Origin: Eucalyptus grandis
Lineage: Eukaryota; Streptophyta; Magnoliopsida; Myrtales; Myrtaceae
Assembly (NCBI RefSeq): GCF_016545825.1
Contig: NC_052613.1
Location: 2,728,001 to 2,792,000 of the forward strand
Length of the DNA: 64,000 bases
Reading direction: 5' to 3'
Part shown: piece by piece, positions 12,922 to 27,861 of the stretch
Layout: every line of letters begins with the position of its first letter
Position numbering within the stretch: position 1 is the first letter of the stretch
Program-made: the position numbers and the translations under genes
The notes under the pieces: model-generated
Told to the model about the DNA's origin: nothing
The model's input: the letters and a program-made list of their open reading frames with translations, nothing else
Databases searched by the model: none

Positions 12922-13644
12922 ACTCTCCGGGAGTTCTCCTTCTTCTTTTGAGGTTTTTGGTTCAGGGCCATCTTCACCTTGATCGATGTGGGAAGAGCTT
13001 TCTTCAGAGGCTATTTCCCTCTCAATCATCACCTTTGGAAATGCAGATGTACTCCTCATCATCATTTTTTTCGTGAAATCAGTGCAGAAAAGGGCATGCG
13101 ACGATGTGCCAAAGTAATGGGCAGCAGGTGTAGGCGAGACAGTCGCGTATCTTGAAGCGACATAAAACTATTTGGACCAAAAAACAGAAGAAAAAATGAC
13201 ATAAAAATATGAAAAAACAGAATGACATTTGTTTCTTTTTTCTTTTTCTTTCCTTTTATCACATAACCTACAACTAATGAAATCAAAACATCTCAACATG
13301 GTGTGATTCTCCAATTGGGACGTAAAACTACGAAAAAAACAGAGCAATCGCATCTCACTTGGATTCATATATTTGGGGGATATCCATGATTTATCGAATT
13401 AAGATTGGACTCCTCGTCATCTAAACATGCTGCTAACCAAGTAACAATAATTTGACTCATGCCCTGACGTCACTAAAAGATGCACTGCCAGTTGTTTGCA
13501 AAGTGTTTTCTATCACTCGTTGGCAAGTGTTTGTATTAGTTGAAAGAAGAAGAAGAAAGGTCCCAATCCTAAAAGGTCAATGCAACTAAGCTGGAAGAGG
13601 GCTTCTTGTCAAGCTGGAAGAGACCTCGGAGGCCGTGAGCTGGT
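12922..13644. other. 3' flank of CRK copy 2
   Basis: Aligns with 45690-46306, the 3' flank of copy 3. Reading minus at 12930-13065 gives a short acidic, Ser-rich frame (EESSSHIDQGEDG, PEPKTSKEE). The copy 3 flank encodes a related stretch (ESSSDDDEGDDVPEPETSKEE) but with stops. It may be a relic of an unidentified gene. No function can be assigned. Confidence 0.35.
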
Positions 13645-16600
13645 TCAACAGCTATGTGTGCATGAAGAACTTCTGCTACTAGATTTGTCGAATAGCACGC
13701 TAGCGTTGAGGAATGGGGGCTGGTTCGGTTGGGGGACTATACGGTCTTTGTCATGAAGCATCTCGACGACTCCAGGCATGGGCGGTCGCAATTCCATGGA
13801 GGCTTGAGTGCATAGAAGACAGATTTGGAGCACATTCGATGCCTCTAGGATAGGGAATTTACCTTGTAAGGCCGGATCAATACACGCAGCTAAATTATTT
13901 GACTTGTAGTGCTTCCATACCTGCAAAACAATCATGAAATTTCCATGGCTCCCTTATATCTGAAGATAAATTGCTAACACTAATGCAAAAAGCAACGATA
14001 GGGCTGTTGGGAAAATCAAAAGAAAAGTTAGATCCTAGTGTGGCGTGGCCAGGAAAGTCAATGTCGGTCTAAGTTCATCCTGATGGTAGGGACAATCAAT
14101 CTTACCAACTGTAATACCGAGCTTGACCCTTGTGTGTATGCGCTGTTCTTCCTACCAGTCAAGATTTCAAGAACCAGCACCCCAAAAGCATAAACATCGG
14201 CTTTCTCTGTTAGTTGTCCTCTCACAAGATATTCAAGCGCCATGTAACCGCTACATAGTTAACCATCTTTTAGATATAAACTATACTTAGCCCAGAGAAG
14301 ATGTGAAGTGAAGAGAAGGATGATATGCAAAACCACTTTGACATGCCAAACTTGTTAGATTAAGGAGGTAGAAGGTGCTGACTATGGTTTCAAGCAAGCT
14401 AGTAATGAAAATGCATTCTTACAATGTGCCGGCGATTCTTGTGCTAAGATGAGACTTATCCAAAGCAATGCATCGGACAAGCCCAAAATCTGATATTTTC
14501 GGCTTGAGATTTTCATCAAGGAGGATGTTGCTGGTTTTTATGTCTCGGTGGATGATTTTCACTCCACAACCTCCATGAAGATATGCGAGGCCCTCAGCTG
14601 TTCCTATGATGATGTGCAACCTCTCCTCCCAAGTTAGGACGGGGGTCGCATTGTTGACTGCAACAACGGATTCTATTAGCTTATCTAGAAAGACAAGCAG
14701 AGTGGAGTGGGATAGACATAATAGAAGAAGGCAAGACACCAATGGAGCAAATTTATGAAACCTACGACTTGAAAATCATAAGATCAAAGCATTGCTCGCA
14801 ATACAAGAAGCCAGTTATGGAGAATGCAAACCGAACCGATGCTTGTCATAAGGGTAGATCCCTTCTTGGCATTGAACGATGACTGTGTAAGCGTGTTATG
14901 CAATTATGCGACAACCAGCTACTTACCAAAAAGAACTTTATCAAGACTTCCATTAGGAAGATATTCGTAGACGAGGAGACTCTCTGGACCTTCAATGCTG
15001 CATCCCAAAAGCCTAATGAGGTTCTTGTGTTGGATCCCACTGATCAGGTTCACCTCGTTGAAGAAGTCGTCCACCCATTGTAGCGTGTTGAACACCAACC
15101 GCTTAACTGCGATGACCTTCCCGTTGGGTAAATTCCCCTTGTACACGGAACAACCCCCACCTTGCCCCAGCTTCCTCGAGTCATCAAAGAAGTTGGTGGC
15201 CTTCTCCAGTGTCTCGTACTTGAAATATAAGCTAAACTTGCTCTTGCTCGCCCCTAATTGCATGAGGCTATTTTGCACTGAAAATGGATGAATGCAAAAT
15301 TCGATCATCAAGCTTGTGTTTAAGAATTACCAAGATGATCATTATACGTATTTGAACTAGATTGATTACCTCGTTTCTCCTTGGAGTACTTTTTGCATCC
15401 AATGTATGCACCCATGAGAACAAGCGACGTCGTTGCGGCAGCCAATGAGGCTATTGCTATGGTGATGCGGATCCTAGATGACCCTACAAAATAATAAAGA
15501 CAACATCAGGTTGAGATGAGCAAGTTCATTAGAAATTCTAAAATCTAGTAGCATTGAATCATTAGATCAATCAAATCATACTTAGGATGTGTTTATATGG
15601 GAAAAAATTTCATGAAAAAACAATATATTTCCTGGAAAATTATTTTTCAAGAAAATGGTAAATTTTCCTTTGTTTTGTGATATGTGACTAAAAATGTTTT
15701 ATAGTATTTAAATCTCATTTGAAAAATGATTTTAATCTCATAAAAAATCATTTTTTTAAAATAATTTTATCTTTTTTTTTTTTTCTTTTAATTTCTTCCA
15801 ATGGCCTTAAGTCGTTGGGCCTTGACAATGGCCATTAGTGCCATGGTGCCATCAGTTTGGCGAGGGCCAACTTGACTAGCCTTAGGCAAGGTTGAGCTTG
15901 CTAGATCCTAGGTTGTCGTAGCGAGGCTAGCAAGGCTTGAGCTTGCTTGAGGTCGGCCTACGCACTAGCTCACACTTGTGGCCAATTTTTGAAGCTCGAC
16001 AACCGATGAAGGAGGAAGAAGGAAAAAAAAAGAAAAAAAAAAAATTGAAAAATTGATTTTTTAAATAAAATATTAAAAAACCCTAGATGAAAGATTTTTG
16101 AAAGTGTTTTCACCTTCTTAAATTTAAGAATTCACTTTCCTAATTTTATGTATGAATATTTTCCTGATCGGAAAGTATTTTCTGATTGATTAATTATTTT
16201 GTTGAATCAAATGGGTGAAAGTTCGGAAATTAATTTCAAGAAAACACTTTTCCTCAAACAAACGCATTCTTAGGTTCTATTTGTTTTGTGGAAAATAATT
16301 TTTAAGAAAAAATTTTCCACATTTTTTGACGTTAAGCTCATTTAGGAAAATGAGTCAATGAATTTTTTTTTCTAGTCAACAAAAAACTATGCTTATATTC
16401 AAGAAAATGATTTTCTCTTTGAAAAAGTCAAAAAATGTTTTCCAAAATAATATTAAGTATTGGCGCTTGGACCCGAAATTGTACATTTGAATACAGGAAC
16501 CCCAATGCTAGTTCCTGAGTCTCCAATGCTCAAGTTGGGTCCATCAAGGTTGGGCTAGATCCATAGAGGCTAGGACCAGGTCTTTAATGCATTGGCAAAA

Positions 16601-18730
16601 GTCCATCGAGATCAGAACCTAGGTCAATTGAGACTAGGCTTGGGACCTTGTTCCCAACCTAGGCTTTGAGGCCAAGCTCAAACCCTTGGTGCTTGTGCCT
16701 TATGCCTCAAGCACTTGAGGCAACATCCATAAAAGACGGGCTTGGGCCTCAACACTTGAGCTCTAGTCCTCAACACAATCCTTGATTAATGAAACTTTGT
16801 TCTTATAAAAAATAATTTTTTTTAAAAATTGAATTCTCAATTATTTTTACTTTTTTTTAAAATTGAATTTTAAATTATTTTAAAAAATTTTAATTAATTA
16901 ATTTTTTCTTTCCTTTGGGGGGTTCCTCAACACTTGATCACTCTAGACCAACAATCAACCATAGGGCAAGGGACAAGCTTGCTGTTCTAGCAATGCCAAG
17001 GTCTTGTCAACCTTGACAAGGCTTGAGACTCACCAATCTAGCAAAAGTCGAGCTTGACCCTACTTGAGGTTAGTTGTTGGTCATCATCATAGCTAACCGG
17101 CGATTGGCTAAAAAAGAAGAAAAAGAAAATACAATAAAATAAAAATAATTAAAAAGTCAATATTTTATGATAAAAAAAAAAAAAGAGAAAATTTGAATAA
17201 AGGCTCTAAATGGACCTTATTTTAAATAAAGGGTAAAGTGGTTATGGTTATTTTAAATAAGAGCCTAGCCTCTGGCCAATTAGGGATATTTTCGTCCCTA
17301 ATCTCTGACCAATCAAGGATATTTTCATCTAAACACAAGTTAAATTTAAATTAAATTAGATTAAAGAAATTTTTAAAAAATAAAACTTATAAAAAGAAAA
17401 AGAAAAACATAGGTAGGAGGGCTCTCTCCCACTTATGGTTGTTGCCCCATTGAGTGGTGGGGCAGGCAAAGGCCAATAGTGTATTGGAACCTAGGTGAGG
17501 GCCAACAACCCTTGCCGAAGCGGAGAGGGTGGCAACCCTTTCCCGAGTGAAGGTCACTCACCCTCATCCAGCCTTCGAACCTTGCTTCAAGTTTGAGGCC
17601 TTTATCAAAAATAATATTCACTTCATATCTTTATTTAAAAAAATAATGATATTTAGTCTTTATTTGGAATTTTCCCTTTGAAAAAATGAAAAGATATCAT
17701 TCAAAGAAGTGCTCAAAGGTGTAGGAGTATATTTTCTATCCCATTTTCTAGTTTCAACTGAACATAAAAAAATATTATCATTTTCTAATAAAGTGGCTTT
17801 TCAAAAAGCGTTTTTCAGAATTTTCTACGAAAGAAACGAAGCCTTAATTGACCAACATGGAGGAAACCACAATTGGAAAAATCAATATACGACGGTAGAT
17901 ATAGAAAGCCTTCTTGGTTTTTCTTTAATGGCGAGGAAGCCATCTCTTAAGTCGGTAAACCAGTGATCGGGAGACTAGTTGTTACCTCTGCTAACGGGGA
18001 CGTTGTAGAACTTTGTGGTTGAGTAACGGAGGAAGCATCCCGCGTTCATGGCCCGCGCTTCTTCTCCAGGTGCGCAGCTTCTCGCCATCGAAGTTGCACT
18101 CTCCAAACAGACTCTGCAACCGCCGGCATCAAGCGTGCTCCAACACTGTGCCAAAGCATATGCCCCAGCGACTCCTCCGGCTCCGTCCTCCCCAGCCACT
18201 GCGAAGCCCTTGCTCAGCACCGCGCTTGCCAAGACATTCCTCAGCACCCGGTCCACCCTATCCGAGAACTCGGCCACTCTCTCTGCCGGGACCGTAGAAT
18301 TGGAGCTACACTTGAGCATGTCATGCGTTGGATCAACGGTCTCGTTGTAGAAGTTGTAATTGTCGTAACGGAGGAAGCAGCCGTCGAGGTAGAGCCGGCC
18401 GACGTTGGGGAGGCAGCGGGGGATCCGGTTCCCGCTCTTGGCAAAGCAGAGAACGCAGTCGGTGTCGGTCAAGTCGCCGAGGCACTGGGCGAGGCCGTAC
18501 ACTGGCGGCGGCGGTGAGGGGATGGAGCATTTGCCCCAGCGCCGGTCAACGATGCTGTCGGAGATCTCCTTCATGACGGTGATGAAGTTGAAGTCCACGG
18601 TCGCAGTGGAGTTCCCGCAGAGGAGGCCCGCTTCGGCGATTCGAGGGTCGGAGGCGGCCAAAGAGAAGAAGAGCGAGGAGAGCGCGAGCAGAGGAAGAGC
18701 GATTGATGGCCTCGCTCCGTTGGACTTCAT
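13645..18730 (-). CDS. CRK3-like: CRK copy 2: cysteine-rich receptor-like kinase, CRK3-like
   Basis: Exons are 17986-18730, 15370-15483, 14927-15277, 14423-14657, 14106-14250 and 13645-13920, all with GT-AG borders and preserved phase, giving about 621 residues. The order is signal peptide (first ~27 residues), two DUF26 domains ([13 protein letters not shown] and [13 protein letters not shown]), a transmembrane segment in exon 2 ([21 protein letters not shown]), and an intracellular Ser/Thr kinase with [16 protein letters not shown] and the subdomain XI RPPM motif. The start is the ATG opening a clear signal peptide, conserved in all three copies. Oddities: the last glycine of the GxGxxG loop is Cys (GQGGGC), and the subdomain VIII APE reads ALE. 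Both could weaken activity, although some plant receptor pseudokinases still signal. Exon 1 also lacks four residues of the N-terminal region present in copies 1 and 3. The reading frame is fully open. Confidence 0.88.
15484..17985 (-). other. Intron 1 of CRK copy 2, repeat-filled
   Basis: Homologous to intron 1 of copies 1 and 3 but about 0.6 kb longer. The extra part, about 17200-17800, contains AT-rich sequence and a short G-rich patch (17410-17600) not seen in the others. The MITE-like block (15590-16460) is shared. No coding signal. Confidence 0.5.
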
Positions 18731-19124
18731 GGGCTCTGGTTGAGAAATGCTCGGTTATCAATATTCCTTCTCAGTTCTCTTCGAAGACAGAAGAAGAAGA
18801 AGAAAAGGGAAAGATTTGAGCAAGAGCGCGATGGGAGCTCCGATTCGACCTGATGATCTCATAAAGCTTCAAAGCAGCTACACGACGCGTAATGGAAGCG
18901 ACAGACCGATGCTTGACTTTTCGGGTCTCGTTTCTCACATCACCCCTGCTTTCTTTACGTTACAGTAGAGCTTTCAGGAAAGTGCCATGGTGATGTGATG
19001 CCTGGTCCCAGGAACTGCCATGCTTGATGGCATGTTTAATGACATCTCTCTCTCTCCACTCTCCCCGACATCTCTTCCCCACTTCCCAACCCCAACACCC
19101 CCTGCCCCACTTTTCCTTTCCAGG

Positions 19125-19159
<35 letters not shown>

Positions 19160-19360
19160 CTTTGGGTTGACGGAGGTTGGAGAAAATGGAGTAATGTCGG
19201 AGAGAGGAAGAGGGACAGAGAGATCTGCAAGACCGACCAAGACGAGGATGGGCGTCGGATGTCGCTGTTTTGTTGTTTAGCGATATTTCTGTCGCATTGC
19301 GTTCAGGGAAGGTGCCATGAGTATCGTGGTTGGGTCGGTAGATAGAGGTCAGTTGCATGG
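18731..19360 (-). promoter_or_regulatory. 5' leader and promoter of CRK copy 2
   Basis: Homologous to the upstream regions of copies 1 and 3, with the same CTT-rich leader (18789-18807 on the plus strand as GAA repeats). It carries a GA/CT microsatellite at about 19126-19158 and ends at a motif around 19337-19360 that, in copy 3, received a Mutator-like insertion. It is the uninterrupted version of this promoter. Confidence 0.5.
19126..19158. repeat. GA microsatellite in CRK copy 2 promoter
   Basis: An uninterrupted GA run of about 33 bp in the copy 2 upstream region, absent from the equivalent site upstream of copy 3. Confidence 0.8.
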
Positions 19361-20255
19361 GAAGATCCTTTTTTTTTTTTTCAAGATTTTATTTCACGAA
19401 TTTTGGATTTTACCAAGTTGTAATATACGCACCAAAAGAAAAAAGTTAATAAACTTCCAATTCAAACTGACATTGATGTAGCACCAAAAGTGATTAATAT
19501 TTCAAGGTAAAAGCAATAAAATTTACCAATAGACTCAAATGTTGAAAAAACCAGTAAAATGAAAAGAATGCGATTAAAGTTGCAACCACAAAAATATGGA
19601 CATCAATATCAAGTAATTCTAATATCAAAGAGAAAATGAAGTACTATGGCACCACACTTAGGTTAAAATTCGTGGCGCTTGAATTTTTGCCATAATATAA
19701 ATGGTTAGGTGACAGAGAAAAAAAGTAATCAAAATCATTTTTCCATAGGAAAAAGGCATAAATTTGAAATCTTGATGGTGAAACTCCAGAAGCCCAAAGG
19801 TAAACAAATCCGAAAGGAAAATGACAAGAAAAAATTTAAAAAAAGGGATTATCTTGAAAAGTGCTGATTTAACAAGAAACCAAATCACAAAAGTCTTTAA
19901 TTTTTAACCATGATTTTTCACATGTTGTGTATAGTTAGATAAGATTTTTATAATAATACAAATAAAACAAGGCACACAAAACCTAGGGATGAGAAAAAAA
20001 GGTTTGCCTATTACTATCCCAAAAAGGTTGCAATTGAAGTTGTGACCACGGAAAATTGGACGTCTAGATCATGTAGTTCTTTTTAGGTTTAAATTCTTCA
20101 CACTTGAAATTTTTTGCCATGAGACAAATGGTTAGGTGATAGAAGAAAAAGTAATCAAAAGCATTGTCCCATAGGAAAAACCGATGAATAAGAAATCTTG
20201 ATGGCAAAAGCTCTAGAAATCCAAAGGTAAACAAATTCAAAAGGAAAATAACAGA
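19361..20255. repeat. Spacer repeat unit 2, first part
   Basis: Matches 54180-55120 almost throughout and 6481-6800 and 37440-37740 in part. Contains two internal copies of a short segment with GCCATAATATAAATGGTTAG/GCCATGAGACAAATGGTTAG-type motifs. No gene. Confidence 0.65.
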
Positions 20256-23111
20256 TGTCGCGACCAAATTTCGAGTGAACTACTAGGGTTTGGCTAATGG
20301 ATTGTTAAACCTAGATAAAACTCTCCCAAACTCATATCAATTCGTGACTTAGGTTCAAGTTTATAAATGAAAATGATTTTTCAATTAGGAGTTGTCACTA
20401 ATTTATTTTTGGTGGGTTGATTAGAAACCCAAGTAAAATAACTAAAGATTTACTTTACTTTTGCGAACGGATAGTGAAATTGTGAGTTCGGGAACTTGAT
20501 TACGTTAGATTTCCCTAATGCCCTTTCGGTACCGTTTTTATTTTATTTCGAAAAAAATGTTTTGCAAACAGCTTGAATGATTTTAATTTACTTCCCTAAC
20601 ATGTGACATAATCATGTGGGTGTGCAAACCACTAATTTAACACCTATATAAAGTAGTGAATAAATTGCAAGACTTATCCATGACAACAAAAGCATCTGCA
20701 ATGTTATGTCAGAATTCACATCATTAGTTCTAAATATGATTTCTACTTAACACGCAATCACTCAATCTTTTTTTAAAGAACTTTATTTTGTTTAATAAAA
20801 TCTAACCTATATGCAATGCAATCTAAGCAAATGACTTAATTCTAATGACGGACAATCTCTAACTAAATGAACCAAGCAATAATTACTAAATGACATGCAT
20901 TTCATGAACTTGATTCTATATGACGTGCACATGGCATTTTGATTTTCTTGAAAACCATGCAATTTATCCTAGAGAATGAAATGAATTTATTCTAAGATAA
21001 TTTTTTTTTTTGGTATTTTTCATGAAATTCGAAATTAAGAAAAATGCAAAAAATTATCTAGCTAGATTAAGATTCTATCCAACTTATATTAAGAATTGGA
21101 TTAGGTCAAATCTTAATTTAAACTGGGATATTATCTTAGCTCGGTAATCTCTAACCTAAAATGCAATCTATCTAAAATTTTTATCTAAACTTAAAATTAA
21201 ACATGCAATCTTATCCTAATATGCAATGACGTGCAAAGAATGCCATAATTTTAGTTTTTTCCTTTTTCATTTCTATGAAATTTGAAACTAAAATTGCCAA
21301 ATAATTGAACGTGCAATCTAAAAAAAAAAACTAGCATCCTAAGTTGATTTTTTATTTTTAAAAATTCGAAATAAAACCCTATTCTAAATATGCAAGATAA
21401 CCCTAAAACAAGAAATATTCGAAAACAAACCTAATCCTAAGTCAAATATTTTTTTGGATTTTTTTTTACGAAAATAAAATTGATTCAAATAACACTACAA
21501 CAAATCAAACGATATGAGATTAATATTCATAAATTGACAAATCATATCCTGCGCATGGGATCGGATTGGTCAATTTTAGATAAAACCACGAATCAAATCT
21601 CGAGCGTGAGATTGGATTGGTGATATTCTGTGCGATTGCGACTCGGATTTCGAGTGTGAAATCGGATTATCAATCATATGCACGTTGTGAGACTAAAAAG
21701 ATTTCCCAATTTATAAGGCTACTCGAGATTAGGGATAGAACTATATATCATGAACTTCGATCGTGTGCATCAACGGTCTTTTTTAAATAAGGAAACAGAA
21801 TATTCGGAAATCAAAGGCAAATTTTTTATCTAATCCGAATATTGACTTCCAAATTTGGGACTTTGCACAATCGGACCGGAATCACAACCGGCTCCTCAAG
21901 GCAAACAGCGAGCTACAGCATGTGGCGACGAGGACGGCAAGGCTCAGTTTGAACACGGACAGCAGCTCATCATCGGCTTTGCAGGTGATTTGGGCGGTAG
22001 CGAGCAGCGAGTAGCGTCGCTGGTCGTAAGCGGGCCCGTCTTGGTGCGCTGGAAGCGTTGGCGCGTGTGGGTAGCAACCAACGGACAGATCAGCAAAGCA
22101 GAGGTAGGCGATGTCACCACAAATCAGGGGGCGGCTCAACGTCGGGGTGGCACGTCTCGGGCAGCGGCGGCGTCACGAAGGACTCGAGTGAAGCAATGGA
22201 ACCATGTCGGCAAGGGTGGCATCCGATTAGCGGGACTCGTGGGGTCTTGGTCGCGCTGCTGCGGTAGTCACGCCAAGACGCTGCAACGAAGATGAAGTCA
22301 AGGTCTTGCGGGGCAGCGTCGTGGAGAGAGAATATTTCGCTCTCTCTCCAGTGCGTGTCGATCTTCTCGCAGATTCGCCTTCAATGCTTCTTCAATGTGT
22401 AGATGTCCAACTTGCCGAAGAGGGATTCTCTCTTTTTGTCTTTTCTGATGGTGGTGGACAATTTTTCAAAGTTGAAGGACCCGGCTCCTTCTTGCATGAA
22501 CGACCTCTCTATTGCCCTTATTTTCTCTCACGTGTTTCTCTCTCCTTTTGACTTTGACCCCAAAAAAACGAAAAAGAACCCTGAAAAAACGAAATCGAAA
22601 ACCCCCTCTTGTATGGCCCCCCTCAACTCTCCGTATGCGGCCCCTTTTAAAGGCCAAAGATTAGGGTTTTATTTTCTTATTCAAATCAATATTCACGAAG
22701 ATTTTTCCAAATGCAATATTTCCTTTTTATTTTCCACATCTCTTCTAGATTTCGTTTTTAAAAATGAGTATTCTCCATCGATTTTATCACATATTGCCAA
22801 AGATTCAAAATTGCAATAGGACTTTTCTCAAATTTGAAATCTTGCAAAGATAATCTCGCAATATCACACTTGAGGATATGGGCTTTGGCCAATTTGCTCT
22901 CTTTGTAAGCTTAGTCCAACTTGTCAAATTAAAGCTTTGAACCATCAAGTCGAACTCATCCGTCGCCAATCCAATGCAAATAAAAAAAAAAATGTTCCTA
23001 AAACTATATGCTATGCAACTTAATTCTAATATTTTTGCTTAGGGATTAAAAATTAATCTCTAATTTTTAATGCAATAAATACATGACTGGGTCGCCAAAA
23101 TTTAGTTGTCA
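20256..23111 (-). mobile_element. Solo LTR (2.86 kb), probably minus orientation
   Basis: On the plus strand it starts TGTCGCGACCAAATTTCG and ends AAAATTTAGTTGTCA. Flanks are ACAGA (20251-20255) and ACAAA (23112-23116), an imperfect 5-bp duplication. The sites at 37710 and 55110 are empty, with continuous sequence. Read on the minus strand it begins TGACAACTAAATTTTGGCGA and ends GGTCGCGACA, the usual form for gypsy LTRs of this type, so I place it on minus. The centre (21855-22560) is GC-richer with open frames but no recognisable domain. Confidence 0.7.
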
Positions 23112-25092
23112 ACAAACAAAAAATGAAAAAACAATTAAAGAGGGGATAATGTCCAAAGGTGCTATCTAATTATGGTATGGTTGTTTCACACGTCGTGAGT
23201 AATTAGATAAGATTTCTATAATAGCACAAATAAAATGAGGTTTTACCATCCAAAGGAGAGTTCATTGGTTTCATTATCACCAGCGCCTTTAAAACTTTTG
23301 ACTATTTCCAATATGCAATCACGGACAAAATCAATATGAACCCTCCAATTAGGAAAAAAGATGAAAAAAAAAAAGGAGAAAAGGATTTGCATGCTTGCCG
23401 ACTGAGAGAAGACTCCACACGGTTAACTTTTCCCCTTCCATGGAGCAACTCTTCAAAAGAGAAAAGAGAAAAGATTTTTTTTTAAAAAAAAGAAGACAAG
23501 TATGACCAAAAAAAAAAAAAAAAAAAGGCCGGTGACATGACGACATCGATCTACATCCATCTCTCCGTTGATCTTTAGCCAAAATATAGATGTCATTCAC
23601 CCCTAGTTTAACTTTCATAGTAAAATGAGCTTAAACCCTTCATTTCTAAACTCGACCTCATCGCATAACATCTTCATTTTTTTTAATTTTTTTTTGAAAT
23701 TACTAATTTTAATTTTATGAAATTACTAACTTTAATCGAGTGATTTATCAAACTTTTCTCCAAGTGGGTTTTCAATTAAGTTTGGATTCTTAACTGTTAT
23801 TTGAGTTCGTCACCTGTCTAATACTAGAAAATCGGTGCTACATTTATCCTTAATTAAATTTTGTGTCTCAAAAACATCATAATGGTTAATCTCTAATTAG
23901 TTTTCATGTCACAAAAAATATAGACCAATGTTTCCTTCGTTGGCTTCCATTCAATATCCTAAATAATTATGAATATGGAAACACATTTGGTAAACAATTT
24001 GGATGATTGATGTATGACTCGATTCCTCATGAAAACTCACCATAGATGGGTCTTTTAAACGACATTATTTTTGGGAAGTCGGATTTGAAAAATAAACTTA
24101 GATTGAAAAATCTGCTAAAATTTACTAGTTTGTGCTAAGAGGTCCCTCACCTTTCAAAAAGTGGGGAAATGATTACAAGAGTTGATAAATTAGAAAAAAA
24201 AAACAAATAAAAGTTAGTAAGAATTTAAATGAGAAGTAACCCAAAAGAAGTTGGTTACTATAATTGGAGAAAAGTTGGTAAATAATCAAAAGAAAGACTA
24301 ACAAATTCATATGGGAGTTAAGTAAATTTAGGCCAGTAGTAAGGATGATAAGTAAAAGTTAGTGAGAAAACTTGATAACTTGTAAATTGTAAAAAAATTC
24401 TAATAATTTCATAACAAATAACTTACTAGACAACAGGGTGATCGGTAACTTATCTAATCAACAGTTTTTTTTAACATGGATGAGATGTTTCAAATTTCTC
24501 CTAGCACACATTTTTTCTTTTAATGAAACAAGAGAATCATCCCAACATAGTATTCTGCTAGGTAGATAAAGGAAAGTCAGTGTGTTTTCTTTTTCCATAG
24601 ACAAGGCAACATTATCCTCATGTAAGAATATACCTACGGAAACCCCCCCCTCTCTCTCTCTCTCACTCGCTCGCTCTCGTGTGAAAACTGAACCATGAAT
24701 GCAAAACCTTCAAAGAAGAATCAATGGCGAGATGCATGCGGCATATCCGAATGCCAAATCTCTAGTATGGACGCAATAATATCTATTGGTAGCATGTGAG
24801 CTATGTGTTGTGGAAAGTAAGTAATCGAACAATAAAATAGACAAAATAAAAAAAGGTAGATCGAACACCAAATTTATGTGGTTTGGTTGTAGTGATCTAC
24901 GTCCATGAAGTGAGCAATAATGAATTCTACTATGGATGAAATGATACAATGGAAATTATAATCATACTCGAGTCACTCAAGCATTCTTAGTATTTCCAAA
25001 GCCCCAATTATACCTAATATCTTACTTAGTGTTTTGCCTCGAAATTCCTCTTGACATAAACTTTCAATCTTGCAAAAATTAAATAGATCTTA
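23112..25092. repeat. Spacer repeat unit 2, middle part
   Basis: Matches 37740-38200 plus 39880-41339, and 55130-55427 plus 62211-63653. The intervening differences are the transposons described separately. Includes the direct GTTGGTAAATAATCAAAAG tract shared by all copies. No gene. Confidence 0.65.
24643..24680. repeat. C-run and CT microsatellite
   Basis: A short C run followed by CT repeats with CTCG interruptions. The orthologous position at 40910-40943 has a longer pure CT run. Confidence 0.7.
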
Positions 25093-25608
25093 GGCTCTAT
25101 TTGTTTCATGAAAAATAATTTCGAGGAAAATGTTTTCCAAATTTTCTAGTGTTTGTTTAATGGAAAATAAATTGTTTGAGGAAAATATTTTTCATTAATG
25201 GAAAAAAAAAAGTCTTTTAAAATGGGCAAAAATGTTTTTCATTTTTCCACATCTTCTTTCACCTCGCTTTCTCTCATCAAACACATTTCCCTTTTTTTTA
25301 TTTTTTATTTTTTTAAATTGAGTTTTTGATTATCTTTCCTTTTTTTTCTTCTTGCTTGGCTTTGGCTGGTCGGCAATTGGCCAAGGCCAAGGAAGAAGAA
25401 AAAAATAAAGAAAAGAAAAGAAAAGAAATAAAAAAATCAATTTAAAAATCAATTGAAAAAGATAAAATAACAACAAAAATTGAAAATGAATCTATGAAGG
25501 AAATCTCTATTTATCTTCAAATTTCAGTTGAACACCATAATATATGGTTATTTTCCAAGAAAATGACTTCTTGAAAATAATTTTCGAAAATGTTACATTT
25601 TTCACACC
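25093..25608. mobile_element. Tourist-like MITE, 3' terminus lost
   Basis: Homologous to 41340-41864. Starts GGCTCTATTTGTTTC after TTA. The right terminal repeat, preserved in the 41.3 kb copy, is deleted here so that the body joins CCTTAAAC directly. Non-coding. Confidence 0.65.
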
Positions 25609-27773
<2,165 letters not shown>

Positions 27774-27861
27774 GTCACTCCTTCTCTCTTCCTCCCTCTC
27801 GCCGCTTCGTCGATCGAGTGATTTGCTCCTCCCGAATGGTCGAATTTCAATTACTTCGTGA

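Noticed and set aside
18048..18350. Open plus-strand frames opposite CRK exon 1 (also 3739-4041 and 52101-52403)
   Set aside because: They recur only because the GC-rich DUF26 exon is duplicated. They are antisense shadows of a clear coding exon and have no domain.
21855..22295. 146-codon frame in the solo LTR at 20256-23111
   Set aside because: Compositional (GC-rich U3-like part of the LTR) with no recognisable domain, and the element probably reads on the other strand.
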